A DNA stretch of 64,000 nt from positions 372,001 to 436,000 of the forward strand of contig OZ037913.1 in assembly GCA_964035575.1 (NCBI GenBank), written 5' to 3'. The notes under the pieces are model-generated. The model was not told the DNA's origin. It was given only the letters and a program-made list of their open reading frames with translations, and ran no database searches. The stretch's first letter is position 1; every line of letters begins with the position of its first letter. Of this stretch, positions 1 through 10,776 are shown one piece after another. Both the position numbers and the translations under genes were made by a program. Origin of the DNA: Rhynchopus sp. YZ270_cl-10 (Eukaryota; Euglenozoa; Diplonemea; Diplonemida; Diplonemidae).

Positions 1-23
1 TAGGCTCAAGCCAAAGTAGCCCA

Positions 24-118
24 AAAAATGTTGGGCCGTAAAAATGTTGGGACGAGCGAGCCTTTTTTGGGCTGTCCCAACATTTTTACGGCCCAACATT
101 TTTACAATTACGGTAGTT
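24..118. mobile_element. Right part of a small hairpin MITE-like element
   Basis: Positions 24-53 and 74-103 form a 30-bp inverted repeat around a 20-base loop. The right end, TTTTTACAATTACGGTA, closely matches the right end of the 100-bp element at 19752-19851, so both belong to one family. The left end lies outside the window or is lost. Confidence 0.6.
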
Positions 119-377
119 CAAAAAAAAAAAAGGTCTATTTTTTAAAACCTCCTTCCCCTCTCATTTCCCCTTTCCCACCACCACTACAGAACATTAAGGG
201 GTTTACTTGCCTCCCCCCCTTTTTCGTTTGTACTTCCAACTTCTCTCTTTTTTTATATTAAATCTGTTGGGTCATTGAAGCGCTGTGTACCGCTCGGTAG
301 CTTTTTTTCCCCCTTTTCTTTTCTCTTCCTCTCAAAAAAGCGACTGAAAAAAAGCACAGAGGCTTTCTTTAAAGGGG

Positions 378-3074
378 ATGGGGTTTTCTTCAGAGGGGCT
401 GTTCTCAGCACTGGCATTGAATGCACTTACAACTCCTCTCCTCCTCGCGATAGCGTACTTCTGTTACAATACAATCTCATTCGGTGCGATCAAATTCTGG
501 AAGATATACCGTCCGATGCGCCCTGTTAGCATTCCAAGCTTTTTCAATTTCGGTGGATTCCCAGGAGACCCGAAAGCAGAAAAATCATCCAAACTCCGCG
601 CCTTATTCCGCCTGAAGGATCCATGGTTCGAAAGCGAGCAGGGAATGGAAGCACGGATTTACCTCACCTTTTTGAAGCTCTGCATGGCTATGTTCCTCTT
701 CATCGGTGTTTTAACTGGCGCTACATTGATCCCAACCAATTATACTGACGACTACCGAGTAGTTATCGCGCAAGGTGATGAGGATCTTCGCTATGAAGCC
801 GGAATTGCGGATTTTACAACACGCAATTTACACCCTGAGTCCGATCGGTTCTGGGTGATGTTCGTTATTTCCGTTTTGGTAGCATATGAAGTGTACAGTA
901 CTGTCCTCAAAATGGTGCAATGTTTGAAGCTCGCAAAAGCCCATTCTACCCCACCGGATACTGCAGTGCTGTATTCACTTCCTGAAGGGACGCATGAAGA
1001 GGTGGAGAAATACGTCTGGAGTCAAATCCCTGTTTCACTTCGACGAAAAGTTGTCCAAATCGAACTTCCACATGTTGCAGTCAAAGGGATGCTCGACACC
1101 ATCGACAAAAGAGAAGCCGCCTTGGCAGAGCTAGAGCATTGGTACGCAGTGTGTCAGAAGGAAGGGATTACTGGAGAGGATATTCTCACGCATCCGAAGA
1201 TTATGACCAGGGCAGGGTGGTTTTCGTGTGAAAAAACGCAGCCGATTGTGTATTACAGACAAAAATATGATGAGTATTGCAAAACGCTGTTAGAAATGAA
1301 GGAGCTGGTTAATGAACAGCCGTTGGTTGGGACCGCGTATGTGACCTTCAAGAATGCAGGCTGGTGTGCGACCTTTGTGCTTGCGCATAGTCAGAGTAGG
1401 ATTCGCAAGCTTGCGAGTGGGAGTGACATTAAGTTTGCCCCGCATCCACGGACCATCATATGGGAGAATGCTGGGGCCTCTTATTGGCGTTTGTTTGCAG
1501 GGAATGTGGTGATTATTGCGTTGCTGTTCTTTGCTGCAATCGTTTGGGCTGCGTTTGTTGGGTTTCTTGGGAATGTTGATAACCTTTCAGAGTATGTCTC
1601 TGCCATCGACATCATAATGGAAACGAATGAGGAGATGCGTGGGCTAATTACCGCATATTTGCCGGTTATTGCGCTAGCGTTGCTTCATTTGCTGCTCCCG
1701 ATTTTGATGCGTGCGTTAACACAGCATGTTGAGTGTGTTGGTGATAAAGGGGAAAGAGAAGTGAGGGTGTTGCGCAAAATGACGGTGTTCGGTTTGGTGA
1801 CGTCGGTCCTGCTGCAGGCACCTCTGCAAGGGGCGGGGGATTCGACAGAGCTGTTTGATGGGAAGAGTATCTCAGATATCTATCAGTTCATTACCAAGCT
1901 GATTGTACCGACAAATGGGTATTTCGTGGTGTACGTACTGCAGGCAGCGTTTATGGGGAATTTGGTGCGGTTTTTGCGTCTAGGGGACTTCGTGCTGTCA
2001 CCTATCATGGCTGCAAAGGCATTCACAAAGCGTGAGCTGTTTAAGGCATATCACAGAAGGCAGTTCTTCTTCTCTGAGGAATATGCGTTTTCGCTGATTA
2101 CCCTTGGGTTTGCTTTGGTGTTTGCGCCGAACGTACCGTACATCCCAATTTTTGGGTTTTTTTACTTTTTGGTCCGTTTCTTCGTCGATAGAGCGGTCCT
2201 CTTGGATATCTTCCCACGATCGAGAGAGTCGGACTTCTCATTGCTGCCGTGCTGTATTAACTGTTTGCTTGGAATTTTTTTGTGCATGCAGGTTCTCTCT
2301 GTAACCATTCTCAGCGCAGTGAAAGAGCAGCGGGCTGTTATGTGCGCTTCCCTCGCTCCGGTCATCATGACGATCGTGGTAATGGTCTATGTTAACAGAC
2401 GGATGTCGTATTTCATGGGCCCCGCCTTTTTGAAGGATCGTTTAGAAGGGAAAACCCCGAAGGGGGTGTTCCATTTACCCAATGTTGTTGAGATTTTTGC
2501 GTATCCGGAATGGGACACCACGCCGATCCGGTCTTTCACAGATGAACACGACATCGCGGAGGCAGTGGTGGAGGCGGAAGCGTCTGTTCTAGAAGCCTCC
2601 AAAATGACTGGAGGACCAGGATCCCCTGGGACCCCTCTCAGTCCTGATATACGAAACCTCACGGTACCCGATTTTTCGAAGAACCCTCTGTCAGCGTATC
2701 GGCACACCTGCAATGCGTTTGTTGTGGATTGGATAGACCATGATGATATGGCACGAAAGTGCTGGCTATACGAAGAAGCAGAAGATGATGATACAGAGAG
2801 CGATCTGGGCGGGCCGTACCCAGGGATTGTATCTACCTCGGTGTTCTTTTCAAATCCGAGTTTACCGTCGCCGACGTCGTTGGAAGAAGGGGAATGCGCA
2901 CCCCCAGGGTTCGAAGACGATGACCCACACAACAAAACCATCGCAATGGAACTGATTACATGTGATATGTCAGTCCAAACGGAAGCAAAAGGGCTGCTCC
3001 ACGGAATCCTTACAGATCCGTTCGCATATAACAAAGTACCCCACAGCGGCGACTCTGAAGAGGAGATGCAGTAG
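378..3074 (+). CDS. TMEM63/OSCA (CSC1-like, RSN1_7TM) channel, paralogue 1
   Basis: The product is an 898-residue multi-pass membrane protein of the osmosensitive/mechanosensitive cation channel family. Hydrophobic segments lie near residues 12-32, 98-119 and 158-180. A soluble region of about 190 residues follows, containing NEQPLVGTAYVTFKNAGW, and then the conserved channel block of about eight segments from about residue 375. The family-typical LITAYLPVIALALLHLLLP and APNVPYIPIFGFFYF stretches lie in that block. The acidic tail from about 720 to 898 is probably cytosolic. The ATG at 378 is chosen because the first residues (GLFSALALN) align with the starts of the two paralogues downstream. 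It is clearly more diverged than those two are from each other, so it is an older duplicate. No intron is visible. Whether it conducts calcium or responds to stretch or osmolarity cannot be read from the sequence. Confidence 0.87.
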   Translation: MGFSSEGLFSALALNALTTPLLLAIAYFCYNTISFGAIKFWKIYRPMRPVSIPSFFNFGGFPGDPKAEKSSKLRALFRLKDPWFESEQGMEARIYLTFLKLCMAMFLFIGVLTGATLIPTNYTDDYRVVIAQGDEDLRYEAGIADFTTRNLHPESDRFWVMFVISVLVAYEVYSTVLKMVQCLKLAKAHSTPPDTAVLYSLPEGTHEEVEKYVWSQIPVSLRRKVVQIELPHVAVKGMLDTIDKREAALAELEHWYAVCQKEGITGEDILTHPKIMTRAGWFSCEKTQPIVYYRQKYDEYCKTLLEMKELVNEQPLVGTAYVTFKNAGWCATFVLAHSQSRIRKLASGSDIKFAPHPRTIIWENAGASYWRLFAGNVVIIALLFFAAIVWAAFVGFLGNVDNLSEYVSAIDIIMETNEEMRGLITAYLPVIALALLHLLLPILMRALTQHVECVGDKGEREVRVLRKMTVFGLVTSVLLQAPLQGAGDSTELFDGKSISDIYQFITKLIVPTNGYFVVYVLQAAFMGNLVRFLRLGDFVLSPIMAAKAFTKRELFKAYHRRQFFFSEEYAFSLITLGFALVFAPNVPYIPIFGFFYFLVRFFVDRAVLLDIFPRSRESDFSLLPCCINCLLGIFLCMQVLSVTILSAVKEQRAVMCASLAPVIMTIVVMVYVNRRMSYFMGPAFLKDRLEGKTPKGVFHLPNVVEIFAYPEWDTTPIRSFTDEHDIAEAVVEAEASVLEASKMTGGPGSPGTPLSPDIRNLTVPDFSKNPLSAYRHTCNAFVVDWIDHDDMARKCWLYEEAEDDDTESDLGGPYPGIVSTSVFFSNPSLPSPTSLEEGECAPPGFEDDDPHNKTIAMELITCDMSVQTEAKGLLHGILTDPFAYNKVPHSGDSEEEMQ

Positions 3075-3221
3075 GGGAATGGGTTGGGGTACAATGGGTT
3101 GGGTGGGGTGGGGGTTATAAAAGTTTTTTTGGGTTTTTTTTTTAAAACTGAGCGAGACTTAGGACCATCTTACAAAAAACTATTATTTCTTTTTTTTTCT
3201 CTTTTTTCGATAACCCGCGGG

Positions 3222-3255
3222 AGTATCCGCAGAGGCGTTTCTGCCCTACGAACTT
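3222..3255 (+). repeat. Class H3 hairpin repeat
   Basis: Reads TATCCGCAGAGGCGTTTCTG, a variant of the class whose core is GCGTCCACAGAGGCG followed by TTTTGCACTTTTCAAC. Same orientation as the genes. Confidence 0.4.
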
Positions 3256-3397
3256 CCGTTTTTTCTTCTTTTTATGAATGTGTTCTTTTTCTTTTTAGGG
3301 TTTTGTGCGGGAAGAGGGTATACTGCTGAGTGTATTTGGCGTATTTTGATTTGAGTAGAAAGCTATCGGAATACAAAAAAAACTCAGCACCCATTAT

Positions 3398-3444
3398 GGG
3401 AGGGGGTGTGGGGTGGGGTGGGAGGGGTGGTGGGGGTGGTGGGG
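3398..3444 (+). repeat. G-rich tract, G-quadruplex candidate
   Basis: More than six runs of three or more G separated by one or two bases on the + strand, in the spacer after the first channel gene. Quadruplex folding is an inference from base pattern only. Confidence 0.5.
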
Positions 3445-4090
3445 CTATACAATATATATGAGCACAGGGAAGGGGTGTGTTGCTATACACTATCTCTGCT
3501 CACGTTGTGTTTCTTTCATGGGTTTCGTGGTGCACGTTCCGTTTTTTTTTTTTTGTGTGTTATCAAGCATTGACGAATAGAAATGGAAAACGACGGATGG
3601 TGCGTGCCCGCTTTAGCGTATTGTTTTTCCACTAACATCACTCACATTCATCAGTGAAAAACACAATCCTTTTGCGGTGCGATAAACGAAAAAGTGTTTT
3701 CTTTATTTCATTTAACTGTCATATCCTGAAGTCGTTTTCTATTTTTTTTGTTTGTGTCGTACATTCCGCAGGAGTTTCTCAAGGGGTTATGACATATTAT
3801 TCTCTTGGAGTGTTTATTCAGTACTCCCCCCAAAATAATTGTTTTTTGAACGTCCTTGTGTTGGGGTGATCGGGGGTATTTTTTTTCTGCCGCTCTGGTC
3901 ACAGAAACATCACAAAAAAAAAATCACGAGGAAAACTGCCTCTGACAGTGTGCTTTCTCGGATGGAAGGTATAATGAAATTGATTGTGTGTGTGTTTTTT
4001 TTTTTTTTTTTTGCTCTTTTTTAGTAGTTTCTTTATTGATACAATGCGATAGACGTGGTAGGTACGTTACCCATTTTTTTTATTTGTCGA

Positions 4091-4130
4091 ACGACTAAGC
4101 AAACGAGAGGCTTAGGATCATCTTAAAAGC
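4091..4130 (+). repeat. Class H1 hairpin repeat
   Basis: Stem CTAAGC and GCTTAG around AAACGAGAG, then GATCATCTTAAAAGC. Gene-sense orientation. Confidence 0.6.
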
Positions 4131-4162
4131 TTTTCATTTTTGTTGATTATTTTTTTTTAAAC

Positions 4163-4199
4163 GGCGACTCAGCGAGGCTTAGCTTCATCGTACCAACCT
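4163..4199 (+). repeat. Class H1 hairpin repeat, loop shortened
   Basis: GGCGACTCAGCGAGGCTTAG followed by CTTCATCGTACCAACC. The loop is shorter than the consensus but the tail is intact. Confidence 0.5.
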
Positions 4200-4661
4200 A
4201 TTGGCTTAAATGCGTGTCAAATTATCTTTGATAGACCAAGACACAGCACAACAGCAGGTAAACAGCTACACGCCATCCTTCCTCTCCCACATATTTGCCG
4301 CACGATGGATATTGTGTGTGTTTTTTTTAAAAGGTAATCTCCTGAGTCAGTGCAGTGTAGGGATCACGAATACATTGCTTTTTTTTTGGGGGGGGTATTG
4401 GGAGGGTGTTTTTTTTTTAGTAGAGTAGAAATAGTTTATGTTTTGATCCTTAGCATCCGCTTTCACTAAGCACCCCCGCCTCTGTTTTCTATCTCTCAGT
4501 GTGTATTGTCTTTATGACGAACTTCGCCCTTTTATTATTCTAGAACATTGTTGAGTGCACTCAAAGATTTTGAGCTTTCCGTTTTCCCCCCTTTTTATTT
4601 CTGAAGGTGCCTACTGACAAGAAGCTTAGGTTCATTTTTGCCAACCTTTTTTATTTTAAAC

Positions 4662-4694
4662 ATTGTGTGTGCACGAGAGGCATATCTTACAAAG
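4662..4694 (+). repeat. Class H2 hairpin repeat
   Basis: TGTGTGCACGAGAGGCATAT followed directly by CTTACAAAG. Confidence 0.55.
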
Positions 4695-4740
4695 ATTTCT
4701 TTACAGCAGTTCCACTGCTGCGCGATAACGAATATGATTA

Positions 4741-4780
4741 AGGTGACTAAGCGTGAGAGGCTTCGGATCATCTAACAAAA
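4741..4780 (+). repeat. Class H1 hairpin repeat
   Basis: AGGTGACTAAGCGTGAGAGG then CTTCGGATCATCTAACAAAA, followed by a pyrimidine tract ending CTCAG. Confidence 0.6.
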
Positions 4781-4990
4781 CTTTTTCTTCTTTTTCATCT
4801 CAGAGAGAAACAAACAATCCACATAAAGTTTAAAAAAGTTTGGGTACATTTAGTGCACCCTATTATACCATCTATTCAGTAGAATAGTTAGTATATGAAA
4901 CAATTCTTTTTCATCTCGAACAATCGTCTCTGTGACGAAGAGACAAACCGTGTTTCAAACCCAGCGTTTTTTCAGCACAATAACGACGCA

Positions 4991-5028
4991 AAGATGTGTG
5001 CACGAGAGGCACATTCATCTTACAAGCT
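4991..5028 (+). repeat. Class H2 hairpin repeat, best copy
   Basis: Stem ATGTGTGC and GCACAT with bulged A and loop CGAGAG, then TCATCTTACAAG. Compared with class H1 the stem bases change but still pair, while loop and tail are kept. Confidence 0.65.
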
Positions 5029-5511
5029 TTCATTTTTTTTTTTATTCCTACGAAGCTTGCTTTAAAGGGGAAATAGTATTACCGGTACGGTCGCCAATCA
5101 TCCCTCAAACAGGAGGATTGTGCAATCAACGAAAAAAACCTTTTTTCCTTTTACTTACCTACCGATCCTACTATTTTTTCTCTTTTTCTCTTCATTAGAG
5201 CGTAGCAACAACGTGTCCTCCGTGCCCAGTCAGGGCACCACACGTTTTAATCAAATTCCCTGTTTTCCCTCTTCTCTATTTGGTTGATGTGCTTTCCTTT
5301 CCTCTTTCAAAGAGTGACACCTCCCCTCCCCCTCCCTCCCTTGCTACCTGCAATCGGATGTGGGACAATCCCTGCTTGGGAACGCATAACAAAAGCACCA
5401 CACCCTTTTCTTTGTACCTCCAACCACACACCACTGTATCCCTCAAAACACCACCTCCGCTATACAGATCCTCACTTCTTTTATAAAAGGTTTTCTGGAA
5501 AAGTTGTCAAT

Positions 5512-7992
5512 ATGGCGTTCGACTCGCGTGGGTTGTTCTCAGCAATGTTGCTGAACTTGATCGTGTGCCCGATTCTTTTGGTTATACTGTATGTTCTGTT
5601 GAATAAAAGATTGTTGTGGAAGGTGTTCCGCCCGATGCGTCCGCAAGGAAAGTCGCTGCTCTTTAGCTTTGGCGGAGAGAAGAACGCTGGCTTTGTGAAC
5701 TCTGTGCTCCGTCTTGTGGACCCCATGATTGACGTCAAGGGAAGCGAGAGTGGTCTGTACCTCTCCTTCCTGCGTCTCCTCGTCCCCATGTTCTGGTTCG
5801 TCGGCTTCCTCCTCCTTGCAGGGCTCGTGCCCATGAATGTGACGGACAACTACAGAGAGAAGCTGGACCTCAAGGAGGACGGCTCCTATCAGGAGGCGAT
5901 TGACGACTTCACAACAAGAAACATCCACCCAGAGTCGTCGCGTCTGTGGCTGATGACGATGCTGTCGTTCTTTGTTGCCTACGAGCTGTGGTCGATGTTC
6001 CTTAAGATGGCGTACACCTTCCAGGTCGCCAAGGCAAAGGCAACCCCTCCCACCACTGCCAGAGTGGTGGGCGTGCCGAGGACGACGGAGGAAGAGGCTG
6101 CCAAGCATGTGTGGAGCATGGTGCCGCCTTCCTTGAGAAGCCGTGTCACGCATATGGAGTTCCCGCGCAAGGAGGTGAAGGGTATGATTAAGACCATCCA
6201 GAAGCATGACGACGCTGTTGCCGCACTTGAGCATTGGTACGCTGTGTGTGAGAAGCTTGAGATCACCGGAGACGATCGTTTCAGCCACAAAGATGTCATG
6301 TGCCGCAAGTCTCTCTTCAGCTGCGAGAAGGTGAACGCTCTGACCCACTTCCGCGAAAAGGTTGACAAGTACCACAACAGACTCCAGGACATGAAGAAGC
6401 AGATCGACGAGCAGCCTCTTGTTGGCGACGCCTTCGTTACCTTCGAGAATGCAGGCTGGTGCGCGACCTTTGTCATCTCCCACGAGGCCTCCCTCGTCGG
6501 TGTGCCCATGCCCATTGGACCCTTCTCCACCTACGTCACCTTCGCCAACAAGCCCAAAGCCATCATCTGGTCCAACGCAGGAGCGTCCTACATTGTTCAG
6601 ATCGTAGGAAGCATCATTGTCGCCGCCATCCTCGTCTTCCTTGCGCTTATCTGGGCGTCGCTGCTTGGTACCATCGGAAACATTGAGACCATCTCGAAGT
6701 ACGCGCCCTGGCTTGAGTCTGTTCTGGATGTGAACACAGAGCTGAAGGGCCTGATCACCACGTACCTGCCTATCATTGCTGTTGCGGTGGCGAACATCCT
6801 GCTTCCGAAGTTCATGCGTGCGTTGACTGTGTACGTTGAGAAGGTGGACAACAAGGTGGACCGTGAGAAGCGTGTGCAGCGCAAGCTGACTGCCTTCATC
6901 ATTGTGACCTGCGTGCTGCTGCAGGCACCCCTGATGGGTGGTAACGACGTCGACATCATGGGCGGTGACGTCGGTGACGCGCTGCAGTTCATCACTATCA
7001 TGATTGCGCCCACCGGAGGATACTTCGTGGGTTACGTCCTCACCGCAGGGTTCATGGGCAACTTGATCAGAGCGATGAGAATTGGTGACCTGATCCTGAA
7101 GCCCCTCAAGGCGAGCCGTGCCCTCACCAAGCGTGAGCTGACCATCGCGCACAAGAGAAAGCCGTTCAAGTTCTCCGAACAGTACGCATTCGCCCTGCTT
7201 GCGATTGCGTTCTCGATCTCATTTGCCCCGAACGTGCCATACATCCCGATCTTCGGGTTCTTCTTCTTCCTGATCCGTTTCCTGGTCGACCGCACTGCAC
7301 TTATTGACGTTTACCCGAAGTCGCGCGAATCCGACTACTGCCTTTTCCCGACCGCCGTTAACACTATGCATGTTATCGTGCTGTGCATGCAGGTGTTCTC
7401 TGTGATGACCATGAACGCGATCAAGGAGAAGTGGGACTGCATGGGGGTGTCGGTGCTGCCTATTCTGGGGTCGCTGTTCATCATCTACCACACAGTGACG
7501 CGCATGAACTACTACGCGGGGGCGGCGTACATCCGCGACAGGATGGAGGGCAACGAGATCCCGAAGGTGCTGAACCTGCCGAGTCTGTTGGACCTCCTCT
7601 CTGGAGGCATGAGCAGGGAGCACACCCCGGTGCCGATTGGGGATGTGAGTGCGGACTGTGCGGCGCTTGTCAAGGCTGCGCTGGAGGAGGAGAAGACACC
7701 TGTCGAGACGATCCCTGACCTGTCGAGCAACGGCCCGTCTGCCTACGAGCACACCATCAAGGCATACAAGCTTGTTGTCACTGACCACGACGACATGGCC
7801 GCCAAGCCCTGGTACTTCACCCACAAGTCCAAGGGCGAGGGAGACGAGGCAAGTGACGCAGGTGGTCCCTTCCGTGGAGTCGTTATCTCATCGATCTTCT
7901 TCTCCAACGCCGACAGCGAGGAATGCAAGGAGAACGAGCTCGAAATGAAGAAGAAGGAAACTGCCCCCTTCGGAGCGGAGGAGACGGCATGA
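5512..7992 (+). CDS. TMEM63/OSCA channel, paralogue 2 (copy A)
   Basis: The product is an 826-residue multi-pass membrane protein with the same layout as paralogue 1. It has N-terminal membrane segments, a long soluble loop (about 180-370) with NAGWCATFVIS, the RSN1_7TM channel block including LITTYLPIIAVAVANILLP and APNVPYIPIFGFFFFLIRF, and a charged C-terminal tail. The ATG at 5512 (MAFDSRGLFS) is the first in-frame ATG shared with copy B and matches the start of paralogue 1. It is nearly identical to the copy at 14690. The clearest difference is six extra residues around codon 325 (EASLVGVPMPIGPFSTY against QSALIGAFSDS), in the soluble loop just before the channel block. The upstream flank, with pyrimidine tract and an AG at the end of CTATACAG, is also shared. 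Role by family: mechanically or osmotically gated cation channel. Confidence 0.88.
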   Translation: MAFDSRGLFSAMLLNLIVCPILLVILYVLLNKRLLWKVFRPMRPQGKSLLFSFGGEKNAGFVNSVLRLVDPMIDVKGSESGLYLSFLRLLVPMFWFVGFLLLAGLVPMNVTDNYREKLDLKEDGSYQEAIDDFTTRNIHPESSRLWLMTMLSFFVAYELWSMFLKMAYTFQVAKAKATPPTTARVVGVPRTTEEEAAKHVWSMVPPSLRSRVTHMEFPRKEVKGMIKTIQKHDDAVAALEHWYAVCEKLEITGDDRFSHKDVMCRKSLFSCEKVNALTHFREKVDKYHNRLQDMKKQIDEQPLVGDAFVTFENAGWCATFVISHEASLVGVPMPIGPFSTYVTFANKPKAIIWSNAGASYIVQIVGSIIVAAILVFLALIWASLLGTIGNIETISKYAPWLESVLDVNTELKGLITTYLPIIAVAVANILLPKFMRALTVYVEKVDNKVDREKRVQRKLTAFIIVTCVLLQAPLMGGNDVDIMGGDVGDALQFITIMIAPTGGYFVGYVLTAGFMGNLIRAMRIGDLILKPLKASRALTKRELTIAHKRKPFKFSEQYAFALLAIAFSISFAPNVPYIPIFGFFFFLIRFLVDRTALIDVYPKSRESDYCLFPTAVNTMHVIVLCMQVFSVMTMNAIKEKWDCMGVSVLPILGSLFIIYHTVTRMNYYAGAAYIRDRMEGNEIPKVLNLPSLLDLLSGGMSREHTPVPIGDVSADCAALVKAALEEEKTPVETIPDLSSNGPSAYEHTIKAYKLVVTDHDDMAAKPWYFTHKSKGEGDEASDAGGPFRGVVISSIFFSNADSEECKENELEMKKKETAPFGAEETA

Positions 7993-8026
7993 AAAAAAGC
8001 AAAGTAAAAAAACAAAATGTATCGTG

Positions 8027-8080
8027 TATAGTGGAACACACTCTAGGGTGGCTGCACTAATACAACGAAGTTTTCAAAAA
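8027..8080 (+). repeat. Family A interspersed repeat
   Basis: ATAGTGGAACACACTCTAGG, then GTGGCTGCACTAATACAACG and AAGTTTTCAAAAAA. It lies 35 bases after the channel stop codon, probably in the 3' UTR. Absent at the corresponding place in copy B. Confidence 0.65.
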
Positions 8081-8857
8081 ATGTAAAGAAAATGAAAGAA
8101 AGAAGTGCCCCCTTTTATTGAAAAAGGCGCAAAAATAAAATAAAAAAAAGTATCAAATAAAAGAGATCGCTGTAATTCTTTGTAGAATTATTTTCAGGAA
8201 AAATCTTTGTGGCGTTTTTTTTTCCCCTCCCTCCCCCTTCTTATCTTTTTCAAAATGTATTTTTGAGGGGAGTATTGTTGTCTTCCTGCACTGCACTGTA
8301 CTACCGTGTAGTATTGTGTATTTCAAGGTTCAAGACGTGCGCGCAATGCGCACAAGAGAAACACAATTTATCATGCAATTTTTTTCTTCTTCTGAAAAGA
8401 GGTGTTCTGGTTTTTTGCTGTGTCACACCCCCAACAAACCATTGTAGTGGCCAGTAAGAAAATTAGCCGCACCGATTTCAGCACGTCCAATATTACAATA
8501 TCAAAAAAAAAGTTGGAAAGCAAAATTCAAAGGCATGCAATATAAAAGACAAAACGCAAAATAAATGAAACAACCATTCCCCATTTACCGTGGATAATGC
8601 TTTGTTTCTGCAGTTTTTTTTTTCTTCCAGGGTTATTGGCCTCAAAGAGGTTTCCTCTTCCAGGGCTGACTGTTGTGAACTTCGCGGTTCGGGCTCTATT
8701 TATTTAATCATTTTTTTCTTCTTTTTTGTTTTACTAGATGCGTTCACTAGAGGCATCCATCTGTTCTGGTATTTTTATATTTTTTATGTTTTGGAATCCT
8801 TTTTTTTTTAAAGATGACTAAGCATAGTTGTATAGGCTGATTGACGCCGGGCTTGGC

Positions 8858-9243
8858 CGGTGCTGATCGGTGGTGATCGGTGGTGATCGATGGTGATCGA
8901 CGGTGATCGGTGGTGATCGGTGGTGATCGATGGTGATCGGTGCGTGGTCGGTGCTGATCGGTGGTGATCGCCGGTGATCGATGGTGATCGATGGTGATCG
9001 GTGGTGATCGGTGAGTGGTCGGTGGTGGTCGACGGTGGTCGACGGTGGTCGACGGTGGTCGGTGGTGGTCGGTGGTGATCGGTGGTGATCGGTGCTGATC
9101 GGTGAGTGGTCGGTGGTGATCGATGGTGGTCGACGGTGATTGACGGTGATCGATGGTGATCGGTGGTGATCGATGGTAATCGATGGTGATCGGTGTGTGA
9201 GCGGTGCTGATCGGTGGTGATCGGTGCGTGATCGGTGGTAATC
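8858..9243 (+). repeat. Left array of a 10-base GATC unit
   Basis: Degenerate tandem copies of GGTGATCGGT and GGTGATCGAT, with some GGTGGTCGAC variants, placed just inside the left end of the 2.25-kb element. Confidence 0.85.
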
Positions 9244-9665
9244 GCTAGAAATGGGTAGCTATTACCGTATAGAGCACCCACGAGCTTGTCTCTCAGGTGT
9301 TAGGTTTGTATGTGATGAAAATTTCAAAAAGTGAGATAACCATCACACATGGCCAGTATCGCCATGAAATGAGTCCAATGCGACATTGGAGGCCCACTTT
9401 TGACACTTTGGGCCAAATTTAGTTATGTACGTGAATCTCCGTTGAAAAAATATTTCGTGATTTTTTGGTGTAGCGCCTTAACCGATTCCCCGTGTTTCTA
9501 CCAGTTGTCATGCCGATACGGGGGGGGAAGAGGTGTTGGGAAAAAATTGTTTTTTTTCCTTGGCGAGCTTTTAAATGCCGGCATTTGCATTTCCAGAATC
9601 CGTCCGGCCAGTGGTGGGGCCAATTTGCCGAAATGGACAAGTTCTCGTTTTTGGTCAATTTCCTC

Positions 9666-10153
9666 AGTATACACAGTATACACAGTATACACAGTATACA
9701 CAGTATACACAGTATACACAGTATACACAGTATACACAGTATACACAGTATACACAGTATACACAGTATACACAGTATACACAGTATACACAGTATACAC
9801 AGTATACACAGTATACACAGTATACACAGTATACACAGTATACACAGTATACACAGTATACACAGTATACACAGTATACACAGTATACACAGTATACACA
9901 GTATACACAGTATACACAGTATACACAGTATACACAGTATACACAGTATACACAGTATACACAGTATACACAGTATACACAGTATACACAGTATACACAG
10001 TATACACAGTATACACAGTATACACAGTATACACAGTATACACAGTATACACAGTATACACAGTATACACAGTATACACAGTATACACAGTATACACAGT
10101 ATACACAGTATACACAGTATACACAGTATACACAGTATACACAGTATACACAG
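9666..10153 (+). repeat. About 54 copies of AGTATACAC
   Basis: A 9-base unit repeated without visible change over 488 bases. It stays open in several frames on both strands only because 9 is a multiple of 3, so those long open frames are not genes. Confidence 0.95.
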
Positions 10154-10162
10154 GGGATTGGG

Positions 10163-10312
10163 AGTACAGTACAGTACAGTACAGTACAGTACAGTACAGT
10201 ACAGTACAGTACAGTACAGTACAGTACAGTACAGTACAGTACAGTACAGTACAGTACAGTACAGTACAGTACAGTACAGTACAGTACAGTACAGTACAGT
10301 ACAGTACAGTAC
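10163..10312 (+). repeat. About 30 copies of AGTAC
   Basis: A 5-base array 9 bases after the 9-base array. Both units share the core ACAGTA, which suggests one arose from the other. Confidence 0.95.
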
Positions 10313-10776
10313 CCCATATGTTAGAAGACCCTGAGAAAAAAATCGAAGTCAAAATGACCTCGAGGTACAGGTCAGATTTGTGCACCAGTTGTGAATCGGT
10401 TGAACCAGGAGTTTGTCCCAAAATATTTTTCCGCCAATTTTTGCCCGCAAAAAATCGGGTAGGGGGGAAATTGATTTTGGCTCTCAGGAATCTGTGGGTG
10501 CTCTGATGGGGTCAATTTGCGCTGAGAAATGAGTATTTTTGACCTAAAATGCATGAGTCAGTTTTTACATGATTTTGGTGTTTTTTTGGGTTTTGTATGG
10601 ATTTTTTGGTCAGTACATAATCTGCGGTGATCAAAAGTACCATATTCCTTCGGCAATGGCCTCAAAGGGCATTTCTATGACCTGGACATGGGGGTCAGTC
10701 TCCACTTCTGACCACCTAAAATTACGTCATATACACGGTTATACCCAAAAACTGACGAAGAAACTTTCCCAGTGTT

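Larger units (their letters stand above)
3075..5511. other. Gene-free spacer with hairpin repeats
   Basis: No supportable gene. It holds many T-tracts, a G-rich tract at 3398-3444, and at least six copies of the interspersed hairpin family (3222, 4091, 4163, 4662, 4741, 4991), all oriented with the genes. A truncated copy begins near 3148, about 75 bases after the stop codon of the first channel gene. A 40-bp stretch at about 4860-4900 recurs near 48405. Confidence 0.6.

Noticed and set aside
5284-5511. N-terminal extension of the second channel gene by about 76 residues
   Set aside because: No in-frame ATG is shared with copy B upstream of MAFDSRG, and paralogue 1 starts at the equivalent residue. 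The conserved frame reflects DNA identity of the duplicates.
5539-7152. A 537-codon open frame antisense to the channel gene, with a mirror at 14717-16312
   Set aside because: It is opposite a clearly conserved membrane protein gene, has His/Arg/Gly-rich composition typical of antisense frames and matches nothing. The same frame appears in copy B only because the genes are near identical.
8808-9281. Open frame reading DHHRSPSIT repeats on the minus strand (also 10675-11071)
   Set aside because: Product of the 10-base GATC arrays inside an inverted-end element; no start context or conserved domain.
9492-10334. Long open frames reading SIH, VYT, TQY and similar repeats
   Set aside because: They come from the 9-base and 5-base arrays being open in several frames on both strands.
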